A stretch of DNA of 20,491 nt, taken from assembly GCA_034437895.1 (NCBI GenBank), contig DAOTTO010000488.1, positions 1 through 20,491 on the forward strand, in the 5' to 3' direction. Position 1 is the stretch's first letter, and each line of letters begins with the position of its first letter. Origin of the DNA: JANRLJ01 sp034437895 (GTDB lineage Bacteria; Chloroflexota; Anaerolineae; Aggregatilineales; Phototrophicaceae). The notes below the pieces were generated by a model. That model did no database searches, was not told the DNA's origin, and saw only the letters and a program-made list of their open reading frames with translations. A program made the position numbers and the translations under genes. Positions 7,341 to 14,804 of the stretch are shown here, piece by piece.

Positions 7341-8660
7341 ATGATCGAGAAAAAAGAGACTTATTGTATCGTCGGCGCGGGATCATCCGGCATCACCGCA
7401 GGCAAAGCGCTAAAAGAAGTCGGAATCGCGTTTGACATCATCGAGCGTGAGGATGAGATCGGCGGCAATTGGTATTTCGGCAAACCCAACAGCAGCGTTT
7501 ATAAATCCACCCATTTGATCTCCTCCAAGACAATGACGTGCTATACCGATTTCCCCATGCCAAAAGACTATCCTGATTATCCAAGTCATGAGCAGGTCTG
7601 CGCGTATCTCCGCAGTTATGCCAATCATTTCGGTTTAGTTCCGCATATCCAATTTAATACATCTGTCGAAAGTATCGAGCGCACGTCGGACGGTTTTTGG
7701 GACATCACCCTCTCGAATGGAGAAACACGCCGCTATGGAGGCTTAATCATCGCCAACGGGCATAATTGGGATCCAAAATTTCCAGAGTATCCCGGCCAGT
7801 TCAACGGCCTGATTCTACATTCCGCCGAATATAAAACACCCGATGCACTGCGGGGCAAGCGGGTATTGGTGGTCGGCGCGGGCAATTCCGGCTGTGATAT
7901 TGTGGTCGAATCCGCCCAAAATGCAGCGAAAACCTTCCATAGCACCCGACGCGGTTATTGGTATGTGCCGAAATATGCCTTTGGCAAGCCTGCCGATGTC
8001 ATCAATGAAACCCCGATTCGCCTCGGTGTACCGATTTGGGCGCGGCGCATGATTAATGGCATGATTTTGAACATTCTCGTGGGCGATTTGCGGCGCTACG
8101 GACTCAAGAAGCCCGACCACAAACTGCTGGAAACACATCCGATCATCAATCAGCACATTACCTATTACATGGGTCACGGCATGATTACGCCGAAGCCTGA
8201 TGTCGCGGAACTCTGTGGCGACAGCGTGAAATTTATGGATGGCAGCGTCGAAACGATTGATGTGATCGTGTATGCGACGGGCTTCAAAATCAGCTTTCCT
8301 TTTATGGATAAAAAATATTTGAATTGGAATAAAACCCATCCTGAGCTTTACATGAACGTCTTTCATCCCGACTATGACAATCTGTTCGTCATCGGCTTGA
8401 TTCAGCCCGACAGCGGTCAATTTTGGATTGCCGATATTCAATCACAGTTGATGGCACGTTTCATCAAAGCGATAGAGACCGATAACCCCGCCGCTGCGGA
8501 GTTCCGTGTGCTTAAAGCGTCCGAGCGTCCAAATTTGGGCGGCGGCGTAAAATATGTGGAATCCACACGCCATTATTTAGAAATCGAACACGGCAGCTAT
8601 CGTCAGCGCGTCAAGCGGTTGATGAAGGTGTTCGAGAAAGTAGCAGTTGGAATAAAGTAG
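7341..8660 (+). CDS. Flavin-containing monooxygenase (FMO/Baeyer-Villiger type)
   Basis: Protein of 439 residues with two dinucleotide-binding folds: FAD site GAGSSG (12-17) and NADPH site GAGNSG (179-184). Between them stands F154-x-G156-x3-H160-x3-Y164, which fits the FxGxxxHxxxY/W signature of class B flavin monooxygenases, and a late ATG motif (YATGF) closes the FAD domain. The enzyme would use NADPH and oxygen to oxygenate a nitrogen, sulfur or carbonyl carbon in a small substrate, in the cytoplasm. The H-x3-Y version fits FMO or BVMO; the substrate cannot be predicted. The ATG at 7341 is chosen because GGAG lies about nine bases upstream; a TTG at 7320 would add seven residues including that site. 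It is followed by a strong palindrome and a convergent ABC transporter gene. Confidence 0.9.
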   Translation: MIEKKETYCIVGAGSSGITAGKALKEVGIAFDIIEREDEIGGNWYFGKPNSSVYKSTHLISSKTMTCYTDFPMPKDYPDYPSHEQVCAYLRSYANHFGLVPHIQFNTSVESIERTSDGFWDITLSNGETRRYGGLIIANGHNWDPKFPEYPGQFNGLILHSAEYKTPDALRGKRVLVVGAGNSGCDIVVESAQNAAKTFHSTRRGYWYVPKYAFGKPADVINETPIRLGVPIWARRMINGMILNILVGDLRRYGLKKPDHKLLETHPIINQHITYYMGHGMITPKPDVAELCGDSVKFMDGSVETIDVIVYATGFKISFPFMDKKYLNWNKTHPELYMNVFHPDYDNLFVIGLIQPDSGQFWIADIQSQLMARFIKAIETDNPAAAEFRVLKASERPNLGGGVKYVESTRHYLEIEHGSYRQRVKRLMKVFEKVAVGIK

Positions 8661-8724
8661 ATCCCATTTGAATATATGAGACGGTACATCACCCCAAAAT
8701 TATTCAAAAATGCGGGGTCTTGCG

Positions 8725-8757
8725 CCCCTCTCCAACTTGGAGAGGGGTTGGGGTGAG
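8725..8757. repeat. Perfect palindrome between convergent genes, dispersed-repeat type
   Basis: CCCCTCTCCAA (8725-8735), one base, then the exact complement TTGGAGAGGGG (8737-8747), followed by TTGGGGTGAGG. I recognise this combination as a short repeat found many times in Chloroflexota and cyanobacterial genomes. Between two convergent stop codons it could also act as a bidirectional terminator. Confidence 0.75.
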
Positions 8758-8774
8758 GTTAAAAAGACTTTCTT

Positions 8775-10562
8775 TTACGCCGGTTGCGTTTCGATCTGCG
8801 GCAGCGCGACATCATACCGAGCGAAGATGCGCCGATACTGCGGGGAAGTCCGTAGAAGTTCTTCATGCTTTCCGCTGGCAGTAATCTCGCCGCCTTCCAA
8901 CACAAGGATGTGATCTGCCCACCGAATCTGTGAGAGACGATGCGTAATCAACAGCGTTGTCCGCCCCTGCTGCGCCCGCCGAATCGCCTTTTGGATTTCA
9001 TCCTCTGTAGCACTGTCAATCGCGCTGGTGCTGTCATCCAGAATCAAGATGCGCGGATTGCTCAAGAAAGCGCGTGCCAGCGCGATACGCTGCCGCTGAC
9101 CACCAGAAAGCGTCACACCGCGTTCTCCCACTTCGGTTTCATAACCTTTGACGAAAGACATGATAAAGTCGTGTGCTTGTGCTTCTTTAGCGGCCTGTTC
9201 GATCTGTGCTTGCGGGGTATCCGGCGCGCCGAAAGCGATATTTTCGCCCAACGTCCGCGAGAACAAAAAGACATCCTGCTCAATTTTTGAAATTTGTGAG
9301 CGCAGCGAATCGAGGTTCCATTCACGCACATCGATTCCATCAATCAGGATGCGGCCTTGCGTGACATCATACGTGCGATTAATCAGCGCCGTCAGCGTAC
9401 TCTTGCCCGAACCCGTCTGCCCGACGATGGCGACGGTCTGCCCCGGCTGAATAGTGAAGGAGATATTTTCAATCAGGTTGCCATCTTCATAACCAAATGC
9501 GACATTCTCAAACGTGATTTCGCCGCGCATCGGAGCAGTGTAACCGCCCGTGTTCTCATCAAGATCAGCTTCGGCAGTGATGACGCTCAAGATACGTTCT
9601 GCGCTCGCAATACCTAGTTGAACCAGCGAGAACGAAAAAATCGAAATGAAAATCGGGAAGCGCAGCGCGACCATTAAGCCCATCGCGCTGATGATTTCGG
9701 GAATGCTCAAACTGCCTTGTTGATAAAACATCATGCAGTGCAAAAAGAACAAGCCGAGCGCGAAGCCATAAAACAACATCGGCAGATACTTGGCTTCTAC
9801 CCGCCCCTGCTGCACAAAGTAATTACGATAGGCGCGGGCAGCGCCCTCAAATTTGCGGCGCTCAAACACTTCTTGGGCGCTGGCCTTCACCACTTCAATG
9901 CCGGAAATCGTTTCTTCCAGCCCAGCATTCATCTTGCCAAACGCTTCGCGCTGATTCTGCACAACGGGATTCAACGTGCGTGAATAAGACCGCACTGTAA
10001 CGATATAGAATCCGATAAAGATCAATGGCACCAACAGCAGTCGCCAATCAATAAACGTCACATAAATCAGCGGCACTGTCAGCCCCATAATGGTCTCACA
10101 GATAAAAAGCACACCGGGGTTAATCATAAAGTTCATCTGCTTCATATCGTCCGTTGCCCGAGCCATAATATCGCCCACGCGCTGACGATCATGAAAGGTT
10201 TGGCTTTTACCGAGTAGGCTGATGTACAACTCCTCGCGGGAGTCGCGTTCTAAGCGCTGTGCCAATGTTTCTACCGAAAGGCTGCCAGCCAACGCAGCAA
10301 GACCATCCATAATACCGACGAATAAAACGGCGAGACCGACGAAGATCAAGCCGTTTTCACGAGTCGGACGAATGATTTCTTCCGCTGCCACGCCAATTAA
10401 ATAGCGTCCGCCAGAAAAGGAAAACCACGCGACCAAGTAAAAGCAGATCGCCGCGATAAACAGCCATTTGTGCCGCCAAACATGGGAGAAAATCCAGCGC
10501 AGCGCACCGGAACGGATGTAGCGATACTCATTCGCAACGGTAAATTCGCTTTTTTGAGCCAT
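8775..10562 (-). CDS. ABC exporter half-transporter with degenerate ATP site
   Basis: Protein of 595 residues: a six-helix type IV (exporter) transmembrane domain (about 30-335) fused to a nucleotide-binding domain (about 350-580). Walker A is G381-Q-T-G-S-G-K-S-T389, the signature is L485-S-G-G-Q489 and the H-loop is LLITHRLS. Walker B reads ILILD509-D510, so the catalytic glutamate is replaced by aspartate. That substitution is typical of one subunit of heterodimeric exporters such as TM287/288 or BmrCD, where only the partner supplies a full site. No partner gene is adjacent, so it may pair with a distant subunit or work slowly as a homodimer. AGGA precedes the ATG by seven bases. It probably exports lipids, drugs or peptides; the substrate is unknown. 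Confidence 0.9.
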   Translation of the reverse strand: MAQKSEFTVANEYRYIRSGALRWIFSHVWRHKWLFIAAICFYLVAWFSFSGGRYLIGVAAEEIIRPTRENGLIFVGLAVLFVGIMDGLAALAGSLSVETLAQRLERDSREELYISLLGKSQTFHDRQRVGDIMARATDDMKQMNFMINPGVLFICETIMGLTVPLIYVTFIDWRLLLVPLIFIGFYIVTVRSYSRTLNPVVQNQREAFGKMNAGLEETISGIEVVKASAQEVFERRKFEGAARAYRNYFVQQGRVEAKYLPMLFYGFALGLFFLHCMMFYQQGSLSIPEIISAMGLMVALRFPIFISIFSFSLVQLGIASAERILSVITAEADLDENTGGYTAPMRGEITFENVAFGYEDGNLIENISFTIQPGQTVAIVGQTGSGKSTLTALINRTYDVTQGRILIDGIDVREWNLDSLRSQISKIEQDVFLFSRTLGENIAFGAPDTPQAQIEQAAKEAQAHDFIMSFVKGYETEVGERGVTLSGGQRQRIALARAFLSNPRILILDDSTSAIDSATEDEIQKAIRRAQQGRTTLLITHRLSQIRWADHILVLEGGEITASGKHEELLRTSPQYRRIFARYDVALPQIETQPA

Positions 10563-10749
10563 GCGGAATCCTATCGAATGGTGGGCAAAAGAAATGGAGC
10601 AGCTAACCCCACTATTATACAGAACAAAATTTCGGCAATCAAGGGGTCATAATGGACAATACTTAATATTCTAATTGATTTAAAGGCCTTTGTGAAGAAG
10701 ATAAGCCAGGGGAAAAAGTTGTTTGGTATTTATCCAGAAAGAGTTCAAG

Positions 10750-11004
10750 TCATTTCTCATTCGCCAACCGAAGACGCGCTTTTGCTTTTGCCAACGTCAT
10801 AAGGTGAGATGCCCACATAAATTTATCCATCTCTTCGCGCTCTTCTGGTGTTAATCCTTCTTCACGATTCTTTTCGAGAAGATCATGAACACGTTCCTCA
10901 ACATCCTCTGGAACGCGATAAGCGATGATCGCTTCTAAAGAAGGAAGCGAAACAATAAAATCCGCCAACTCACTAAAAATCGATTGTTGAACATTCAAGG
11001 CCAT
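10750..11004 (-). CDS. Small acidic helical protein, family unknown
   Basis: Protein of 84 residues with no membrane segment. It is helical and charged, with an ERVHDLLEKNREEGLT stretch, then PEEREEMDKF and a basic C-terminal helix AKAKARLRL. I remember similar short proteins (a phrase like LLERNRxGxLTxEERxELDxF, then LKAKARL) from cyanobacteria and Chloroflexota, where they are annotated as hypothetical and sometimes look like antitoxins. GAGAG lies a normal distance before the ATG. It follows the MutS-like gene start-to-tail on the same strand of an otherwise unrelated region, and no toxin partner is visible next to it. Coding status is well supported by the recognisable pattern; function is unknown. 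Confidence 0.7.
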   Translation of the reverse strand: MALNVQQSIFSELADFIVSLPSLEAIIAYRVPEDVEERVHDLLEKNREEGLTPEEREEMDKFMWASHLMTLAKAKARLRLANEK

Positions 11005-11053
11005 AGAAATACTCTCTTATTTTTTAACCTTATTTTACAACATCTCCAGTAAT

Positions 11054-12730
11054 CTAACTATTACGGGTGGCAAGAATCTGTTCCAGACTGATGCCGTGCC
11101 GTCGGGCGATTTCTTGTGCGTAGCTTTTGCCAAGCGGCTGCCCCCGCGTGATCTGATACGTCGGGACGGCCTGCGCCTCGCCTATCAAGCGCACCCCTGC
11201 CACCAAACTAAACAAACGGCTCTCTCCTGCTGCTACCGCTTCGATTTCGTCAATCCGCCCCACCAACTCCACCAGATGGGTGGCAAAAATCGCCCGAACC
11301 CCGATCACACGCAGCCCACACAAAATATCTTGCGCCAGATATAATGCTTCGCCCGATGAGGTGCTGGAAAATGTCTCATTCAGCAAGATCAAGCTGTGAC
11401 CCGTCGCCACGCTAAACAGGGTGCGTAAGCGGCTAGCTTCTTCTGCTAACCGCCCCTGTTGGCGTGTCTCCAGTTGCGGGAAATGTGTCAAAATCGCATC
11501 AATAGGACTTAACCGTGCCGCCTTTGCCGGAATAAATAATCCCGCTTGGAACATCGCTTGCGCCAGCCCAACACTTTGTAGATAGGTGGTTTTTCCGCCA
11601 CTGTTTGGCCCGGTCAAAAGCGCGATTCGACCTTCCACGCCAAACTCAACCGGATTTGGCACGGGCTTATCATTGGAGCGCAGTGCCAGATTAATATTGA
11701 CCAGCCCCTCAATTTGGGTGACGCATTCATCTATCGGTGCGATTTCCGGCTGACAAAAAGCTACACCGCGCTCCCCCATCCGCTTCATCAGCTTAAGCGC
11801 CGCCCCATAAAAAGCCAATTCATCCTCTAACCCCGCCACGGCCGCGCTGCTGGTGCGGACGTATTTAGTCAGCGCCCGCGCAATCGGCTGCGCGATTTGC
11901 GTCATCAAACGGTCTAAATCTTGAAACAGCGGCGAAAATGGGCGCTCATCGGGATTTTTCGGCAAAACGTGCAGCGGCGCGATGCCTGTTTCTTCTGTAT
12001 CTTCAGCACGAGTCCCGATCAGGCGATCCAGCAGCGAAACCGATTCGCCGATTTGCTGAGGATTAATCGCCAGCAGCACCGCCGATGCAGGCTGCAACTG
12101 CATGTCGAGATTGATGCCAATCGTCAAGCTGCGGATATTTTCCAACGGGGCGCGTAAATCCGGCAGTTCGGCTTGCAACGATTGAAAATTCTCGTCCGCC
12201 AGCAGCATCGCCAAATCATCACACACTTTCGTCAGCGCCGGCGATTGTAAATGAGCCTCTTGCAGCGCGGCATAAAGGTCTTGCACAATCGCCACGTACA
12301 ATTCTAATTCCGCGAGTCGGTCAGACGTTTCTAAGAGTAAATTCTTGCGCCGCTGCCCAAAAAGCGCATTCCCCTGCCGCAAATCGACAAACCGCCCCAG
12401 CAGCCCATCAATTTTTTCCGCCATAATTGGATTCGCCACAAAATCTGCCAGAACCGCCTGCCGCCACGCAATCACTTGCGGATCAGTCGTTAACGCCGCC
12501 AACAATGACCGGATAAAAGGCAAATAACGCCGATCACTGCTAAAATACTGCGCGAGTTCGCCCAAACCCAGATCACTCTCCCATGCCACCGCCGCCGCGC
12601 CCTTGCTTGGAGCCGCAGGAGGTCGGCTGATAGGCCAAAGTAAGCTGGTCGGCGGAATGCTGAATGTCGAGCGTGGACGCAAATCTGCCCGACGATTGCT
12701 AAAAAATCGTTGTGGTTTTGATCGCATCAT
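11054..12730 (-). CDS. MutS-like ATPase without mismatch-recognition domain
   Basis: Protein of 558 residues. The last 200 form a MutS-type ATPase: Walker A G374-P-N-S-G-G-K-T381, then TYLQSVGLAQ, a Walker B-like LILLN451-E452 with the usual aspartate replaced by asparagine, then SSTSSGEAL and ATHLVEL. The preceding 300 residues are mostly helical, like the lever/clamp regions. There is no N-terminal mismatch-binding domain (no F-x-E motif) and no C-terminal Smr domain, so it is neither MutS1 nor MutS2. It belongs to the poorly studied short MutS-like families. A role in DNA-structure recognition is inferred. The N-terminus is basic and proline-rich. Two adjacent ATGs (12730, 12727) are possible starts; AAAGG lies upstream. 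The gene is divergent from the toxin-antitoxin cluster. Confidence 0.85.
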   Translation of the reverse strand: MMRSKPQRFFSNRRADLRPRSTFSIPPTSLLWPISRPPAAPSKGAAAVAWESDLGLGELAQYFSSDRRYLPFIRSLLAALTTDPQVIAWRQAVLADFVANPIMAEKIDGLLGRFVDLRQGNALFGQRRKNLLLETSDRLAELELYVAIVQDLYAALQEAHLQSPALTKVCDDLAMLLADENFQSLQAELPDLRAPLENIRSLTIGINLDMQLQPASAVLLAINPQQIGESVSLLDRLIGTRAEDTEETGIAPLHVLPKNPDERPFSPLFQDLDRLMTQIAQPIARALTKYVRTSSAAVAGLEDELAFYGAALKLMKRMGERGVAFCQPEIAPIDECVTQIEGLVNINLALRSNDKPVPNPVEFGVEGRIALLTGPNSGGKTTYLQSVGLAQAMFQAGLFIPAKAARLSPIDAILTHFPQLETRQQGRLAEEASRLRTLFSVATGHSLILLNETFSSTSSGEALYLAQDILCGLRVIGVRAIFATHLVELVGRIDEIEAVAAGESRLFSLVAGVRLIGEAQAVPTYQITRGQPLGKSYAQEIARRHGISLEQILATRNS

Positions 12731-12787
12731 CCCTAAAAACCTTTATCTATTCAACTCACAAAATAACAATTACACGTTACTAGATAA

Positions 12788-12848
12788 ACACAAAAAGATG
12801 AATCGCGCTAAAATATAAAAAGATAAGCAAGGATACACAAAAAGATGA
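12788..12848 (+). repeat. Direct repeats upstream of toxin-antitoxin pair 1, possible operator
   Basis: The 14-mer ACACAAAAAGATGA occurs at 12788-12801 and again at 12835-12848, the second copy containing the ATG of the antitoxin-like gene. A partial third copy, AAAAAGATAA, starts at 12817. The spacings of 25 and 22 bases approximate two helical turns, which fits an operator for an autoregulating antitoxin. The AT-rich context lowers the weight of this. Confidence 0.45.
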
Positions 12849-13108
12849 CCGATTTAGAAGCACTCTTGACAACCATTGACTCGCTCAAAGACGACGAAGT
12901 GGAGCAGATTTACAAACACATTGCCCAAAGGCGTAAGTTAAACTATTGGTTGATACCGGGCGAAAGTCTGCGGACGATTCGAGACATTATGCAGCCTGCG
13001 TATGAGCAAAATGCCATGATGAGTGAAACCGAAATCAACGCGGCGATTGACGAAGCCCTCACAGAGGTGCGTCTTGAGCGACAAACCAAAACCCATCGTC
13101 GTGATTGA
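12845..13108 (+). CDS. Antitoxin-like protein of PIN toxin pair 1
   Basis: Protein of 87 residues that begins with an acidic helical half (LTTIDSLKDDEVEQIYKHIAQRRK) and ends in MSETEINAAIDEALTEVRLER. That C-terminal tail resembles the toxin-binding end of VapB-type antitoxins found with COG1569 PIN proteins in Chloroflexota and cyanobacteria. No DNA-binding ribbon-helix-helix motif is obvious. AGGA lies 11 bases ahead of the ATG. The end overlaps the PIN gene by about 35 bases, a layout typical of toxin-antitoxin operons, in which the antitoxin comes first and neutralises the toxin by direct binding. The role is inferred from position and tail pattern; it is not confirmed by a recognised domain. 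Confidence 0.7.
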   Translation: MTDLEALLTTIDSLKDDEVEQIYKHIAQRRKLNYWLIPGESLRTIRDIMQPAYEQNAMMSETEINAAIDEALTEVRLERQTKTHRRD

Positions 13109-13532
13109 TACCCAACTTATTTTGCGGGCTGCCTTAAATGATCGCTCGTTACCCGCAAGACTGCTTTTTGATCTTGGGCATCTTTACATGCTCGCAATAT
13201 CACCCGGTATTTATGCCGAAGCACAGGATGTACTTAATCGTCCTAAGCTGCGAAGAAAATTCACTGGGTTAACTGATGAATCAGTATCGAGAACATTAGC
13301 TGTACTTCAAGGCGGTTTACAAGTGATTCCTGATCACATTCCAACGATTTCACGCGATCCCAAAGATGATATTTTTCTCGCTACTGCCAACCTTAGTAAA
13401 GCGGCATACCTTGTTACCGAAGATCAGGATTTGTTAGTGCTGCATCCTTATGAAGATATTCAAATTTTAAATGCGCTCGATTTTTTGAACGTTTTATTGT
13501 TCATTGAACCCTCTGATGGCGATAAGCCTTGA
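13074..13532 (+). CDS. PIN-domain toxin, COG1569 type
   Basis: Protein of 152 residues with a single PIN domain, a metal-dependent RNase fold. The start is VVID12-T-Q, followed by an acidic helix residue in Y-A-E-A and the V-L-N-R-P-K-L-R-R-K-F stretch. Later come D-P-K-D-D-I-F-L-A-T-A and L-V-T-E-D-Q-D-L-L-V-L. These are hallmarks of the 'putative toxin, PIN family' group (COG1569). Q stands where N is usual after the first D-T. I place the start at TTG 13074 because AGAGG lies six bases upstream and the protein then begins just before the first strand; a GTG at 13023 would add 17 residues. It overlaps the antitoxin-like gene at its start and the next gene by four bases (TTGA), so the three are probably translated in a coupled way. 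Confidence 0.82.
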   Translation: MSDKPKPIVVIDTQLILRAALNDRSLPARLLFDLGHLYMLAISPGIYAEAQDVLNRPKLRRKFTGLTDESVSRTLAVLQGGLQVIPDHIPTISRDPKDDIFLATANLSKAAYLVTEDQDLLVLHPYEDIQILNALDFLNVLLFIEPSDGDKP

Positions 13533-14065
13533 ACATACAATCTGATTCTACTTATCATCGGCCTGTCGTGTTACAAAATCCCACTCATCTCGTATTGTGT
13601 GTAACTTCGCAGGAGCTAACAACGGAAGTCACAATTTTATGCCAACAGAGCATTGCTTTTGATGATATAAAGCTCACGTTTCACATTATCGGAGAAAGTC
13701 ATATTGTCCGGCTTGAGCGCGATGATACCCTACTCTTTCAAGAAGTTTTAGCTTGTATCGACTTACCCGAACAAGAATGTCTGCATTATCATCGCTTTAA
13801 TGATTTGTCTGCACATGTGTATCAACATAAGGGTTATCAGGTGCAGGTCGATTTTAATCCTAGCCATCACGTCATATTACCTCATACACCTGATAGCCTC
13901 TTAGAGGTTGCCTTCCCCAAAACACATGGGCAAATTCCCATCACGCGCATTCAATGGCGGTTCAAGGATGACGTTCTCTATTGGTGGTCGCTCCATACTT
14001 ATCCCGATTGGGAAATAACCCAGCATGTCTATACACTTTCATCATTTTCACTTAAGAAAGGCTAA
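13529..14065 (+). CDS. DUF2617-like protein
   Basis: Protein of 178 residues, probably started by the TTG at 13529 that shares four bases with the stop of the PIN gene. There is no signal peptide or membrane segment. The segments G-E-S-H-I-V-R-L-E-R-D, L-L-F-Q-E-V-L-A, Y-Q-V-Q-V-D-F and the closing W-S-L-H-T-Y-P-D-W-E-I-T-Q-x-V-Y-T-L-S-S-F follow the pattern I remember for DUF2617, whose members end in a HTFPDE-like motif followed by a Q/T-S-L/F block. The family has no established function. Its overlap with the toxin gene and the 5-base gap to the next gene imply one transcript. That a DUF2617-like protein is bound into a toxin-antitoxin operon is unusual. The family call rests on memory of short motifs. 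Confidence 0.55.
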   Translation: MNIQSDSTYHRPVVLQNPTHLVLCVTSQELTTEVTILCQQSIAFDDIKLTFHIIGESHIVRLERDDTLLFQEVLACIDLPEQECLHYHRFNDLSAHVYQHKGYQVQVDFNPSHHVILPHTPDSLLEVAFPKTHGQIPITRIQWRFKDDVLYWWSLHTYPDWEITQHVYTLSSFSLKKG

Positions 14066-14070
14066 CTCCT

Positions 14071-14529
14071 ATGTCTATGAATGATCTGATCTCCGCCTTA
14101 CTCTGGGCAACATTCACAGTTATTGTTTCACAAGCGATTTCTGTCGCCATCATGTGGTGGTTGGGGCTGCCGCCGAGCAAATTGATTCATGAAATCGAAG
14201 ATGTGCAAAATATCGCGGTTGGCGCGGTTTTTTTCATTATCACGCTCATCGCTTCCATCTTCATCGGCTTTATGGCGACTGAAGGTTTTACGCCCGACCC
14301 CGATGGACTCATAAGCGCCGCATGGATCGTCGGTGGGCTGATTTTGAGCATCCTCTATACCACGCTCAGTTTCACCATTGCTCATCGCATTTTTAAACCG
14401 CTGCCGGGTGAAGGTGTTTATGGCTATATGCGCCGCGAAATCGTGGAAGAACAAAACGGCGCGTTGGCCTTTTTCCTCGGCGGATTAGCTACCGCGCCTT
14501 TCATCGCGGTAGTGTTTCAACTGCTTTAA
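14071..14529 (+). CDS. Four-helix membrane protein, DUF350-like
   Basis: Protein of 152 residues with four predicted membrane helices (about 8-30, 48-70, 83-105 and 128-150). It looks internally duplicated. The run E-I-E-D-V-Q-N-I-A-V-G-A-V-F-F before the second helix matches E-I-V-E-E-Q-N-G-A-L-A-F-F before the fourth. This is the arrangement of DUF350 proteins, two repeats each with an acidic/N-A-A-x-A entry into a helix. DUF350 proteins are inner-membrane proteins of unknown function. AAAGG lies ahead of the ATG at 14071. It stands between the DUF2617-like gene and the second toxin-antitoxin pair, all on the same strand with very short gaps. In DUF350 families the two genes may be partners, but I cannot show this here. 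Confidence 0.6.
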   Translation: MSMNDLISALLWATFTVIVSQAISVAIMWWLGLPPSKLIHEIEDVQNIAVGAVFFIITLIASIFIGFMATEGFTPDPDGLISAAWIVGGLILSILYTTLSFTIAHRIFKPLPGEGVYGYMRREIVEEQNGALAFFLGGLATAPFIAVVFQLL

Positions 14530-14546
14530 CAAAAGGAAGTGTAAAA

Positions 14547-14804
14547 ATGGACGATTACAAGGTATTTGTGGCTTATCTGCGACAGATGGAAACCTTGACT
14601 GAGGAACAGCTTTTAGAAGCGTTACTTTTTGCTGAAATGCTGCTAAAAGAACGCGAACGTGTGAAAAATTACGATCCGACCAAAGACCCCATTCTACAAG
14701 GCGAAACACTCATTTCTGGTTCCGAAGATCTCGCCGAGCGTATGGAAGACATCTTATATCCTGAGCGAGCGCCCTTGTTTAAGGTGGAAAAACAAACTTC
14801 ATGA
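14547..14804 (+). CDS. Antitoxin-like protein of PIN toxin pair 2
   Basis: Protein of 85 residues, acidic and helical (TLTEEQLLEALLFAEMLLKERERV), followed by a flexible tail with D-P-T-K-D-P-I-L-Q and ERMEDILYPER. Such proteins commonly precede VapC-type genes in Chloroflexota and cyanobacteria. There is no obvious DNA-binding motif. AAAGGAAG gives a good ribosome-binding site. Its stop overlaps the start of the PIN gene (ATGA, four bases), a classical toxin-antitoxin arrangement with translational coupling. The tail probably wraps the toxin active site, as in other VapB proteins. The function rests on position and size. Confidence 0.72.
   Translation: MDDYKVFVAYLRQMETLTEEQLLEALLFAEMLLKERERVKNYDPTKDPILQGETLISGSEDLAERMEDILYPERAPLFKVEKQTS

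Noticed and set aside
7815..8441. Open frame of 208 codons opposite the flavin monooxygenase
   Set aside because: It lies entirely in the shadow of a secure gene, with composition rich in His and Asn and no motif.
13023..13073. Upstream GTG start for the first PIN toxin
   Set aside because: AGAGG lies six bases before the TTG at 13074, and the PIN fold starts just after it; the extra 17 residues lie wholly within the antitoxin-like gene.
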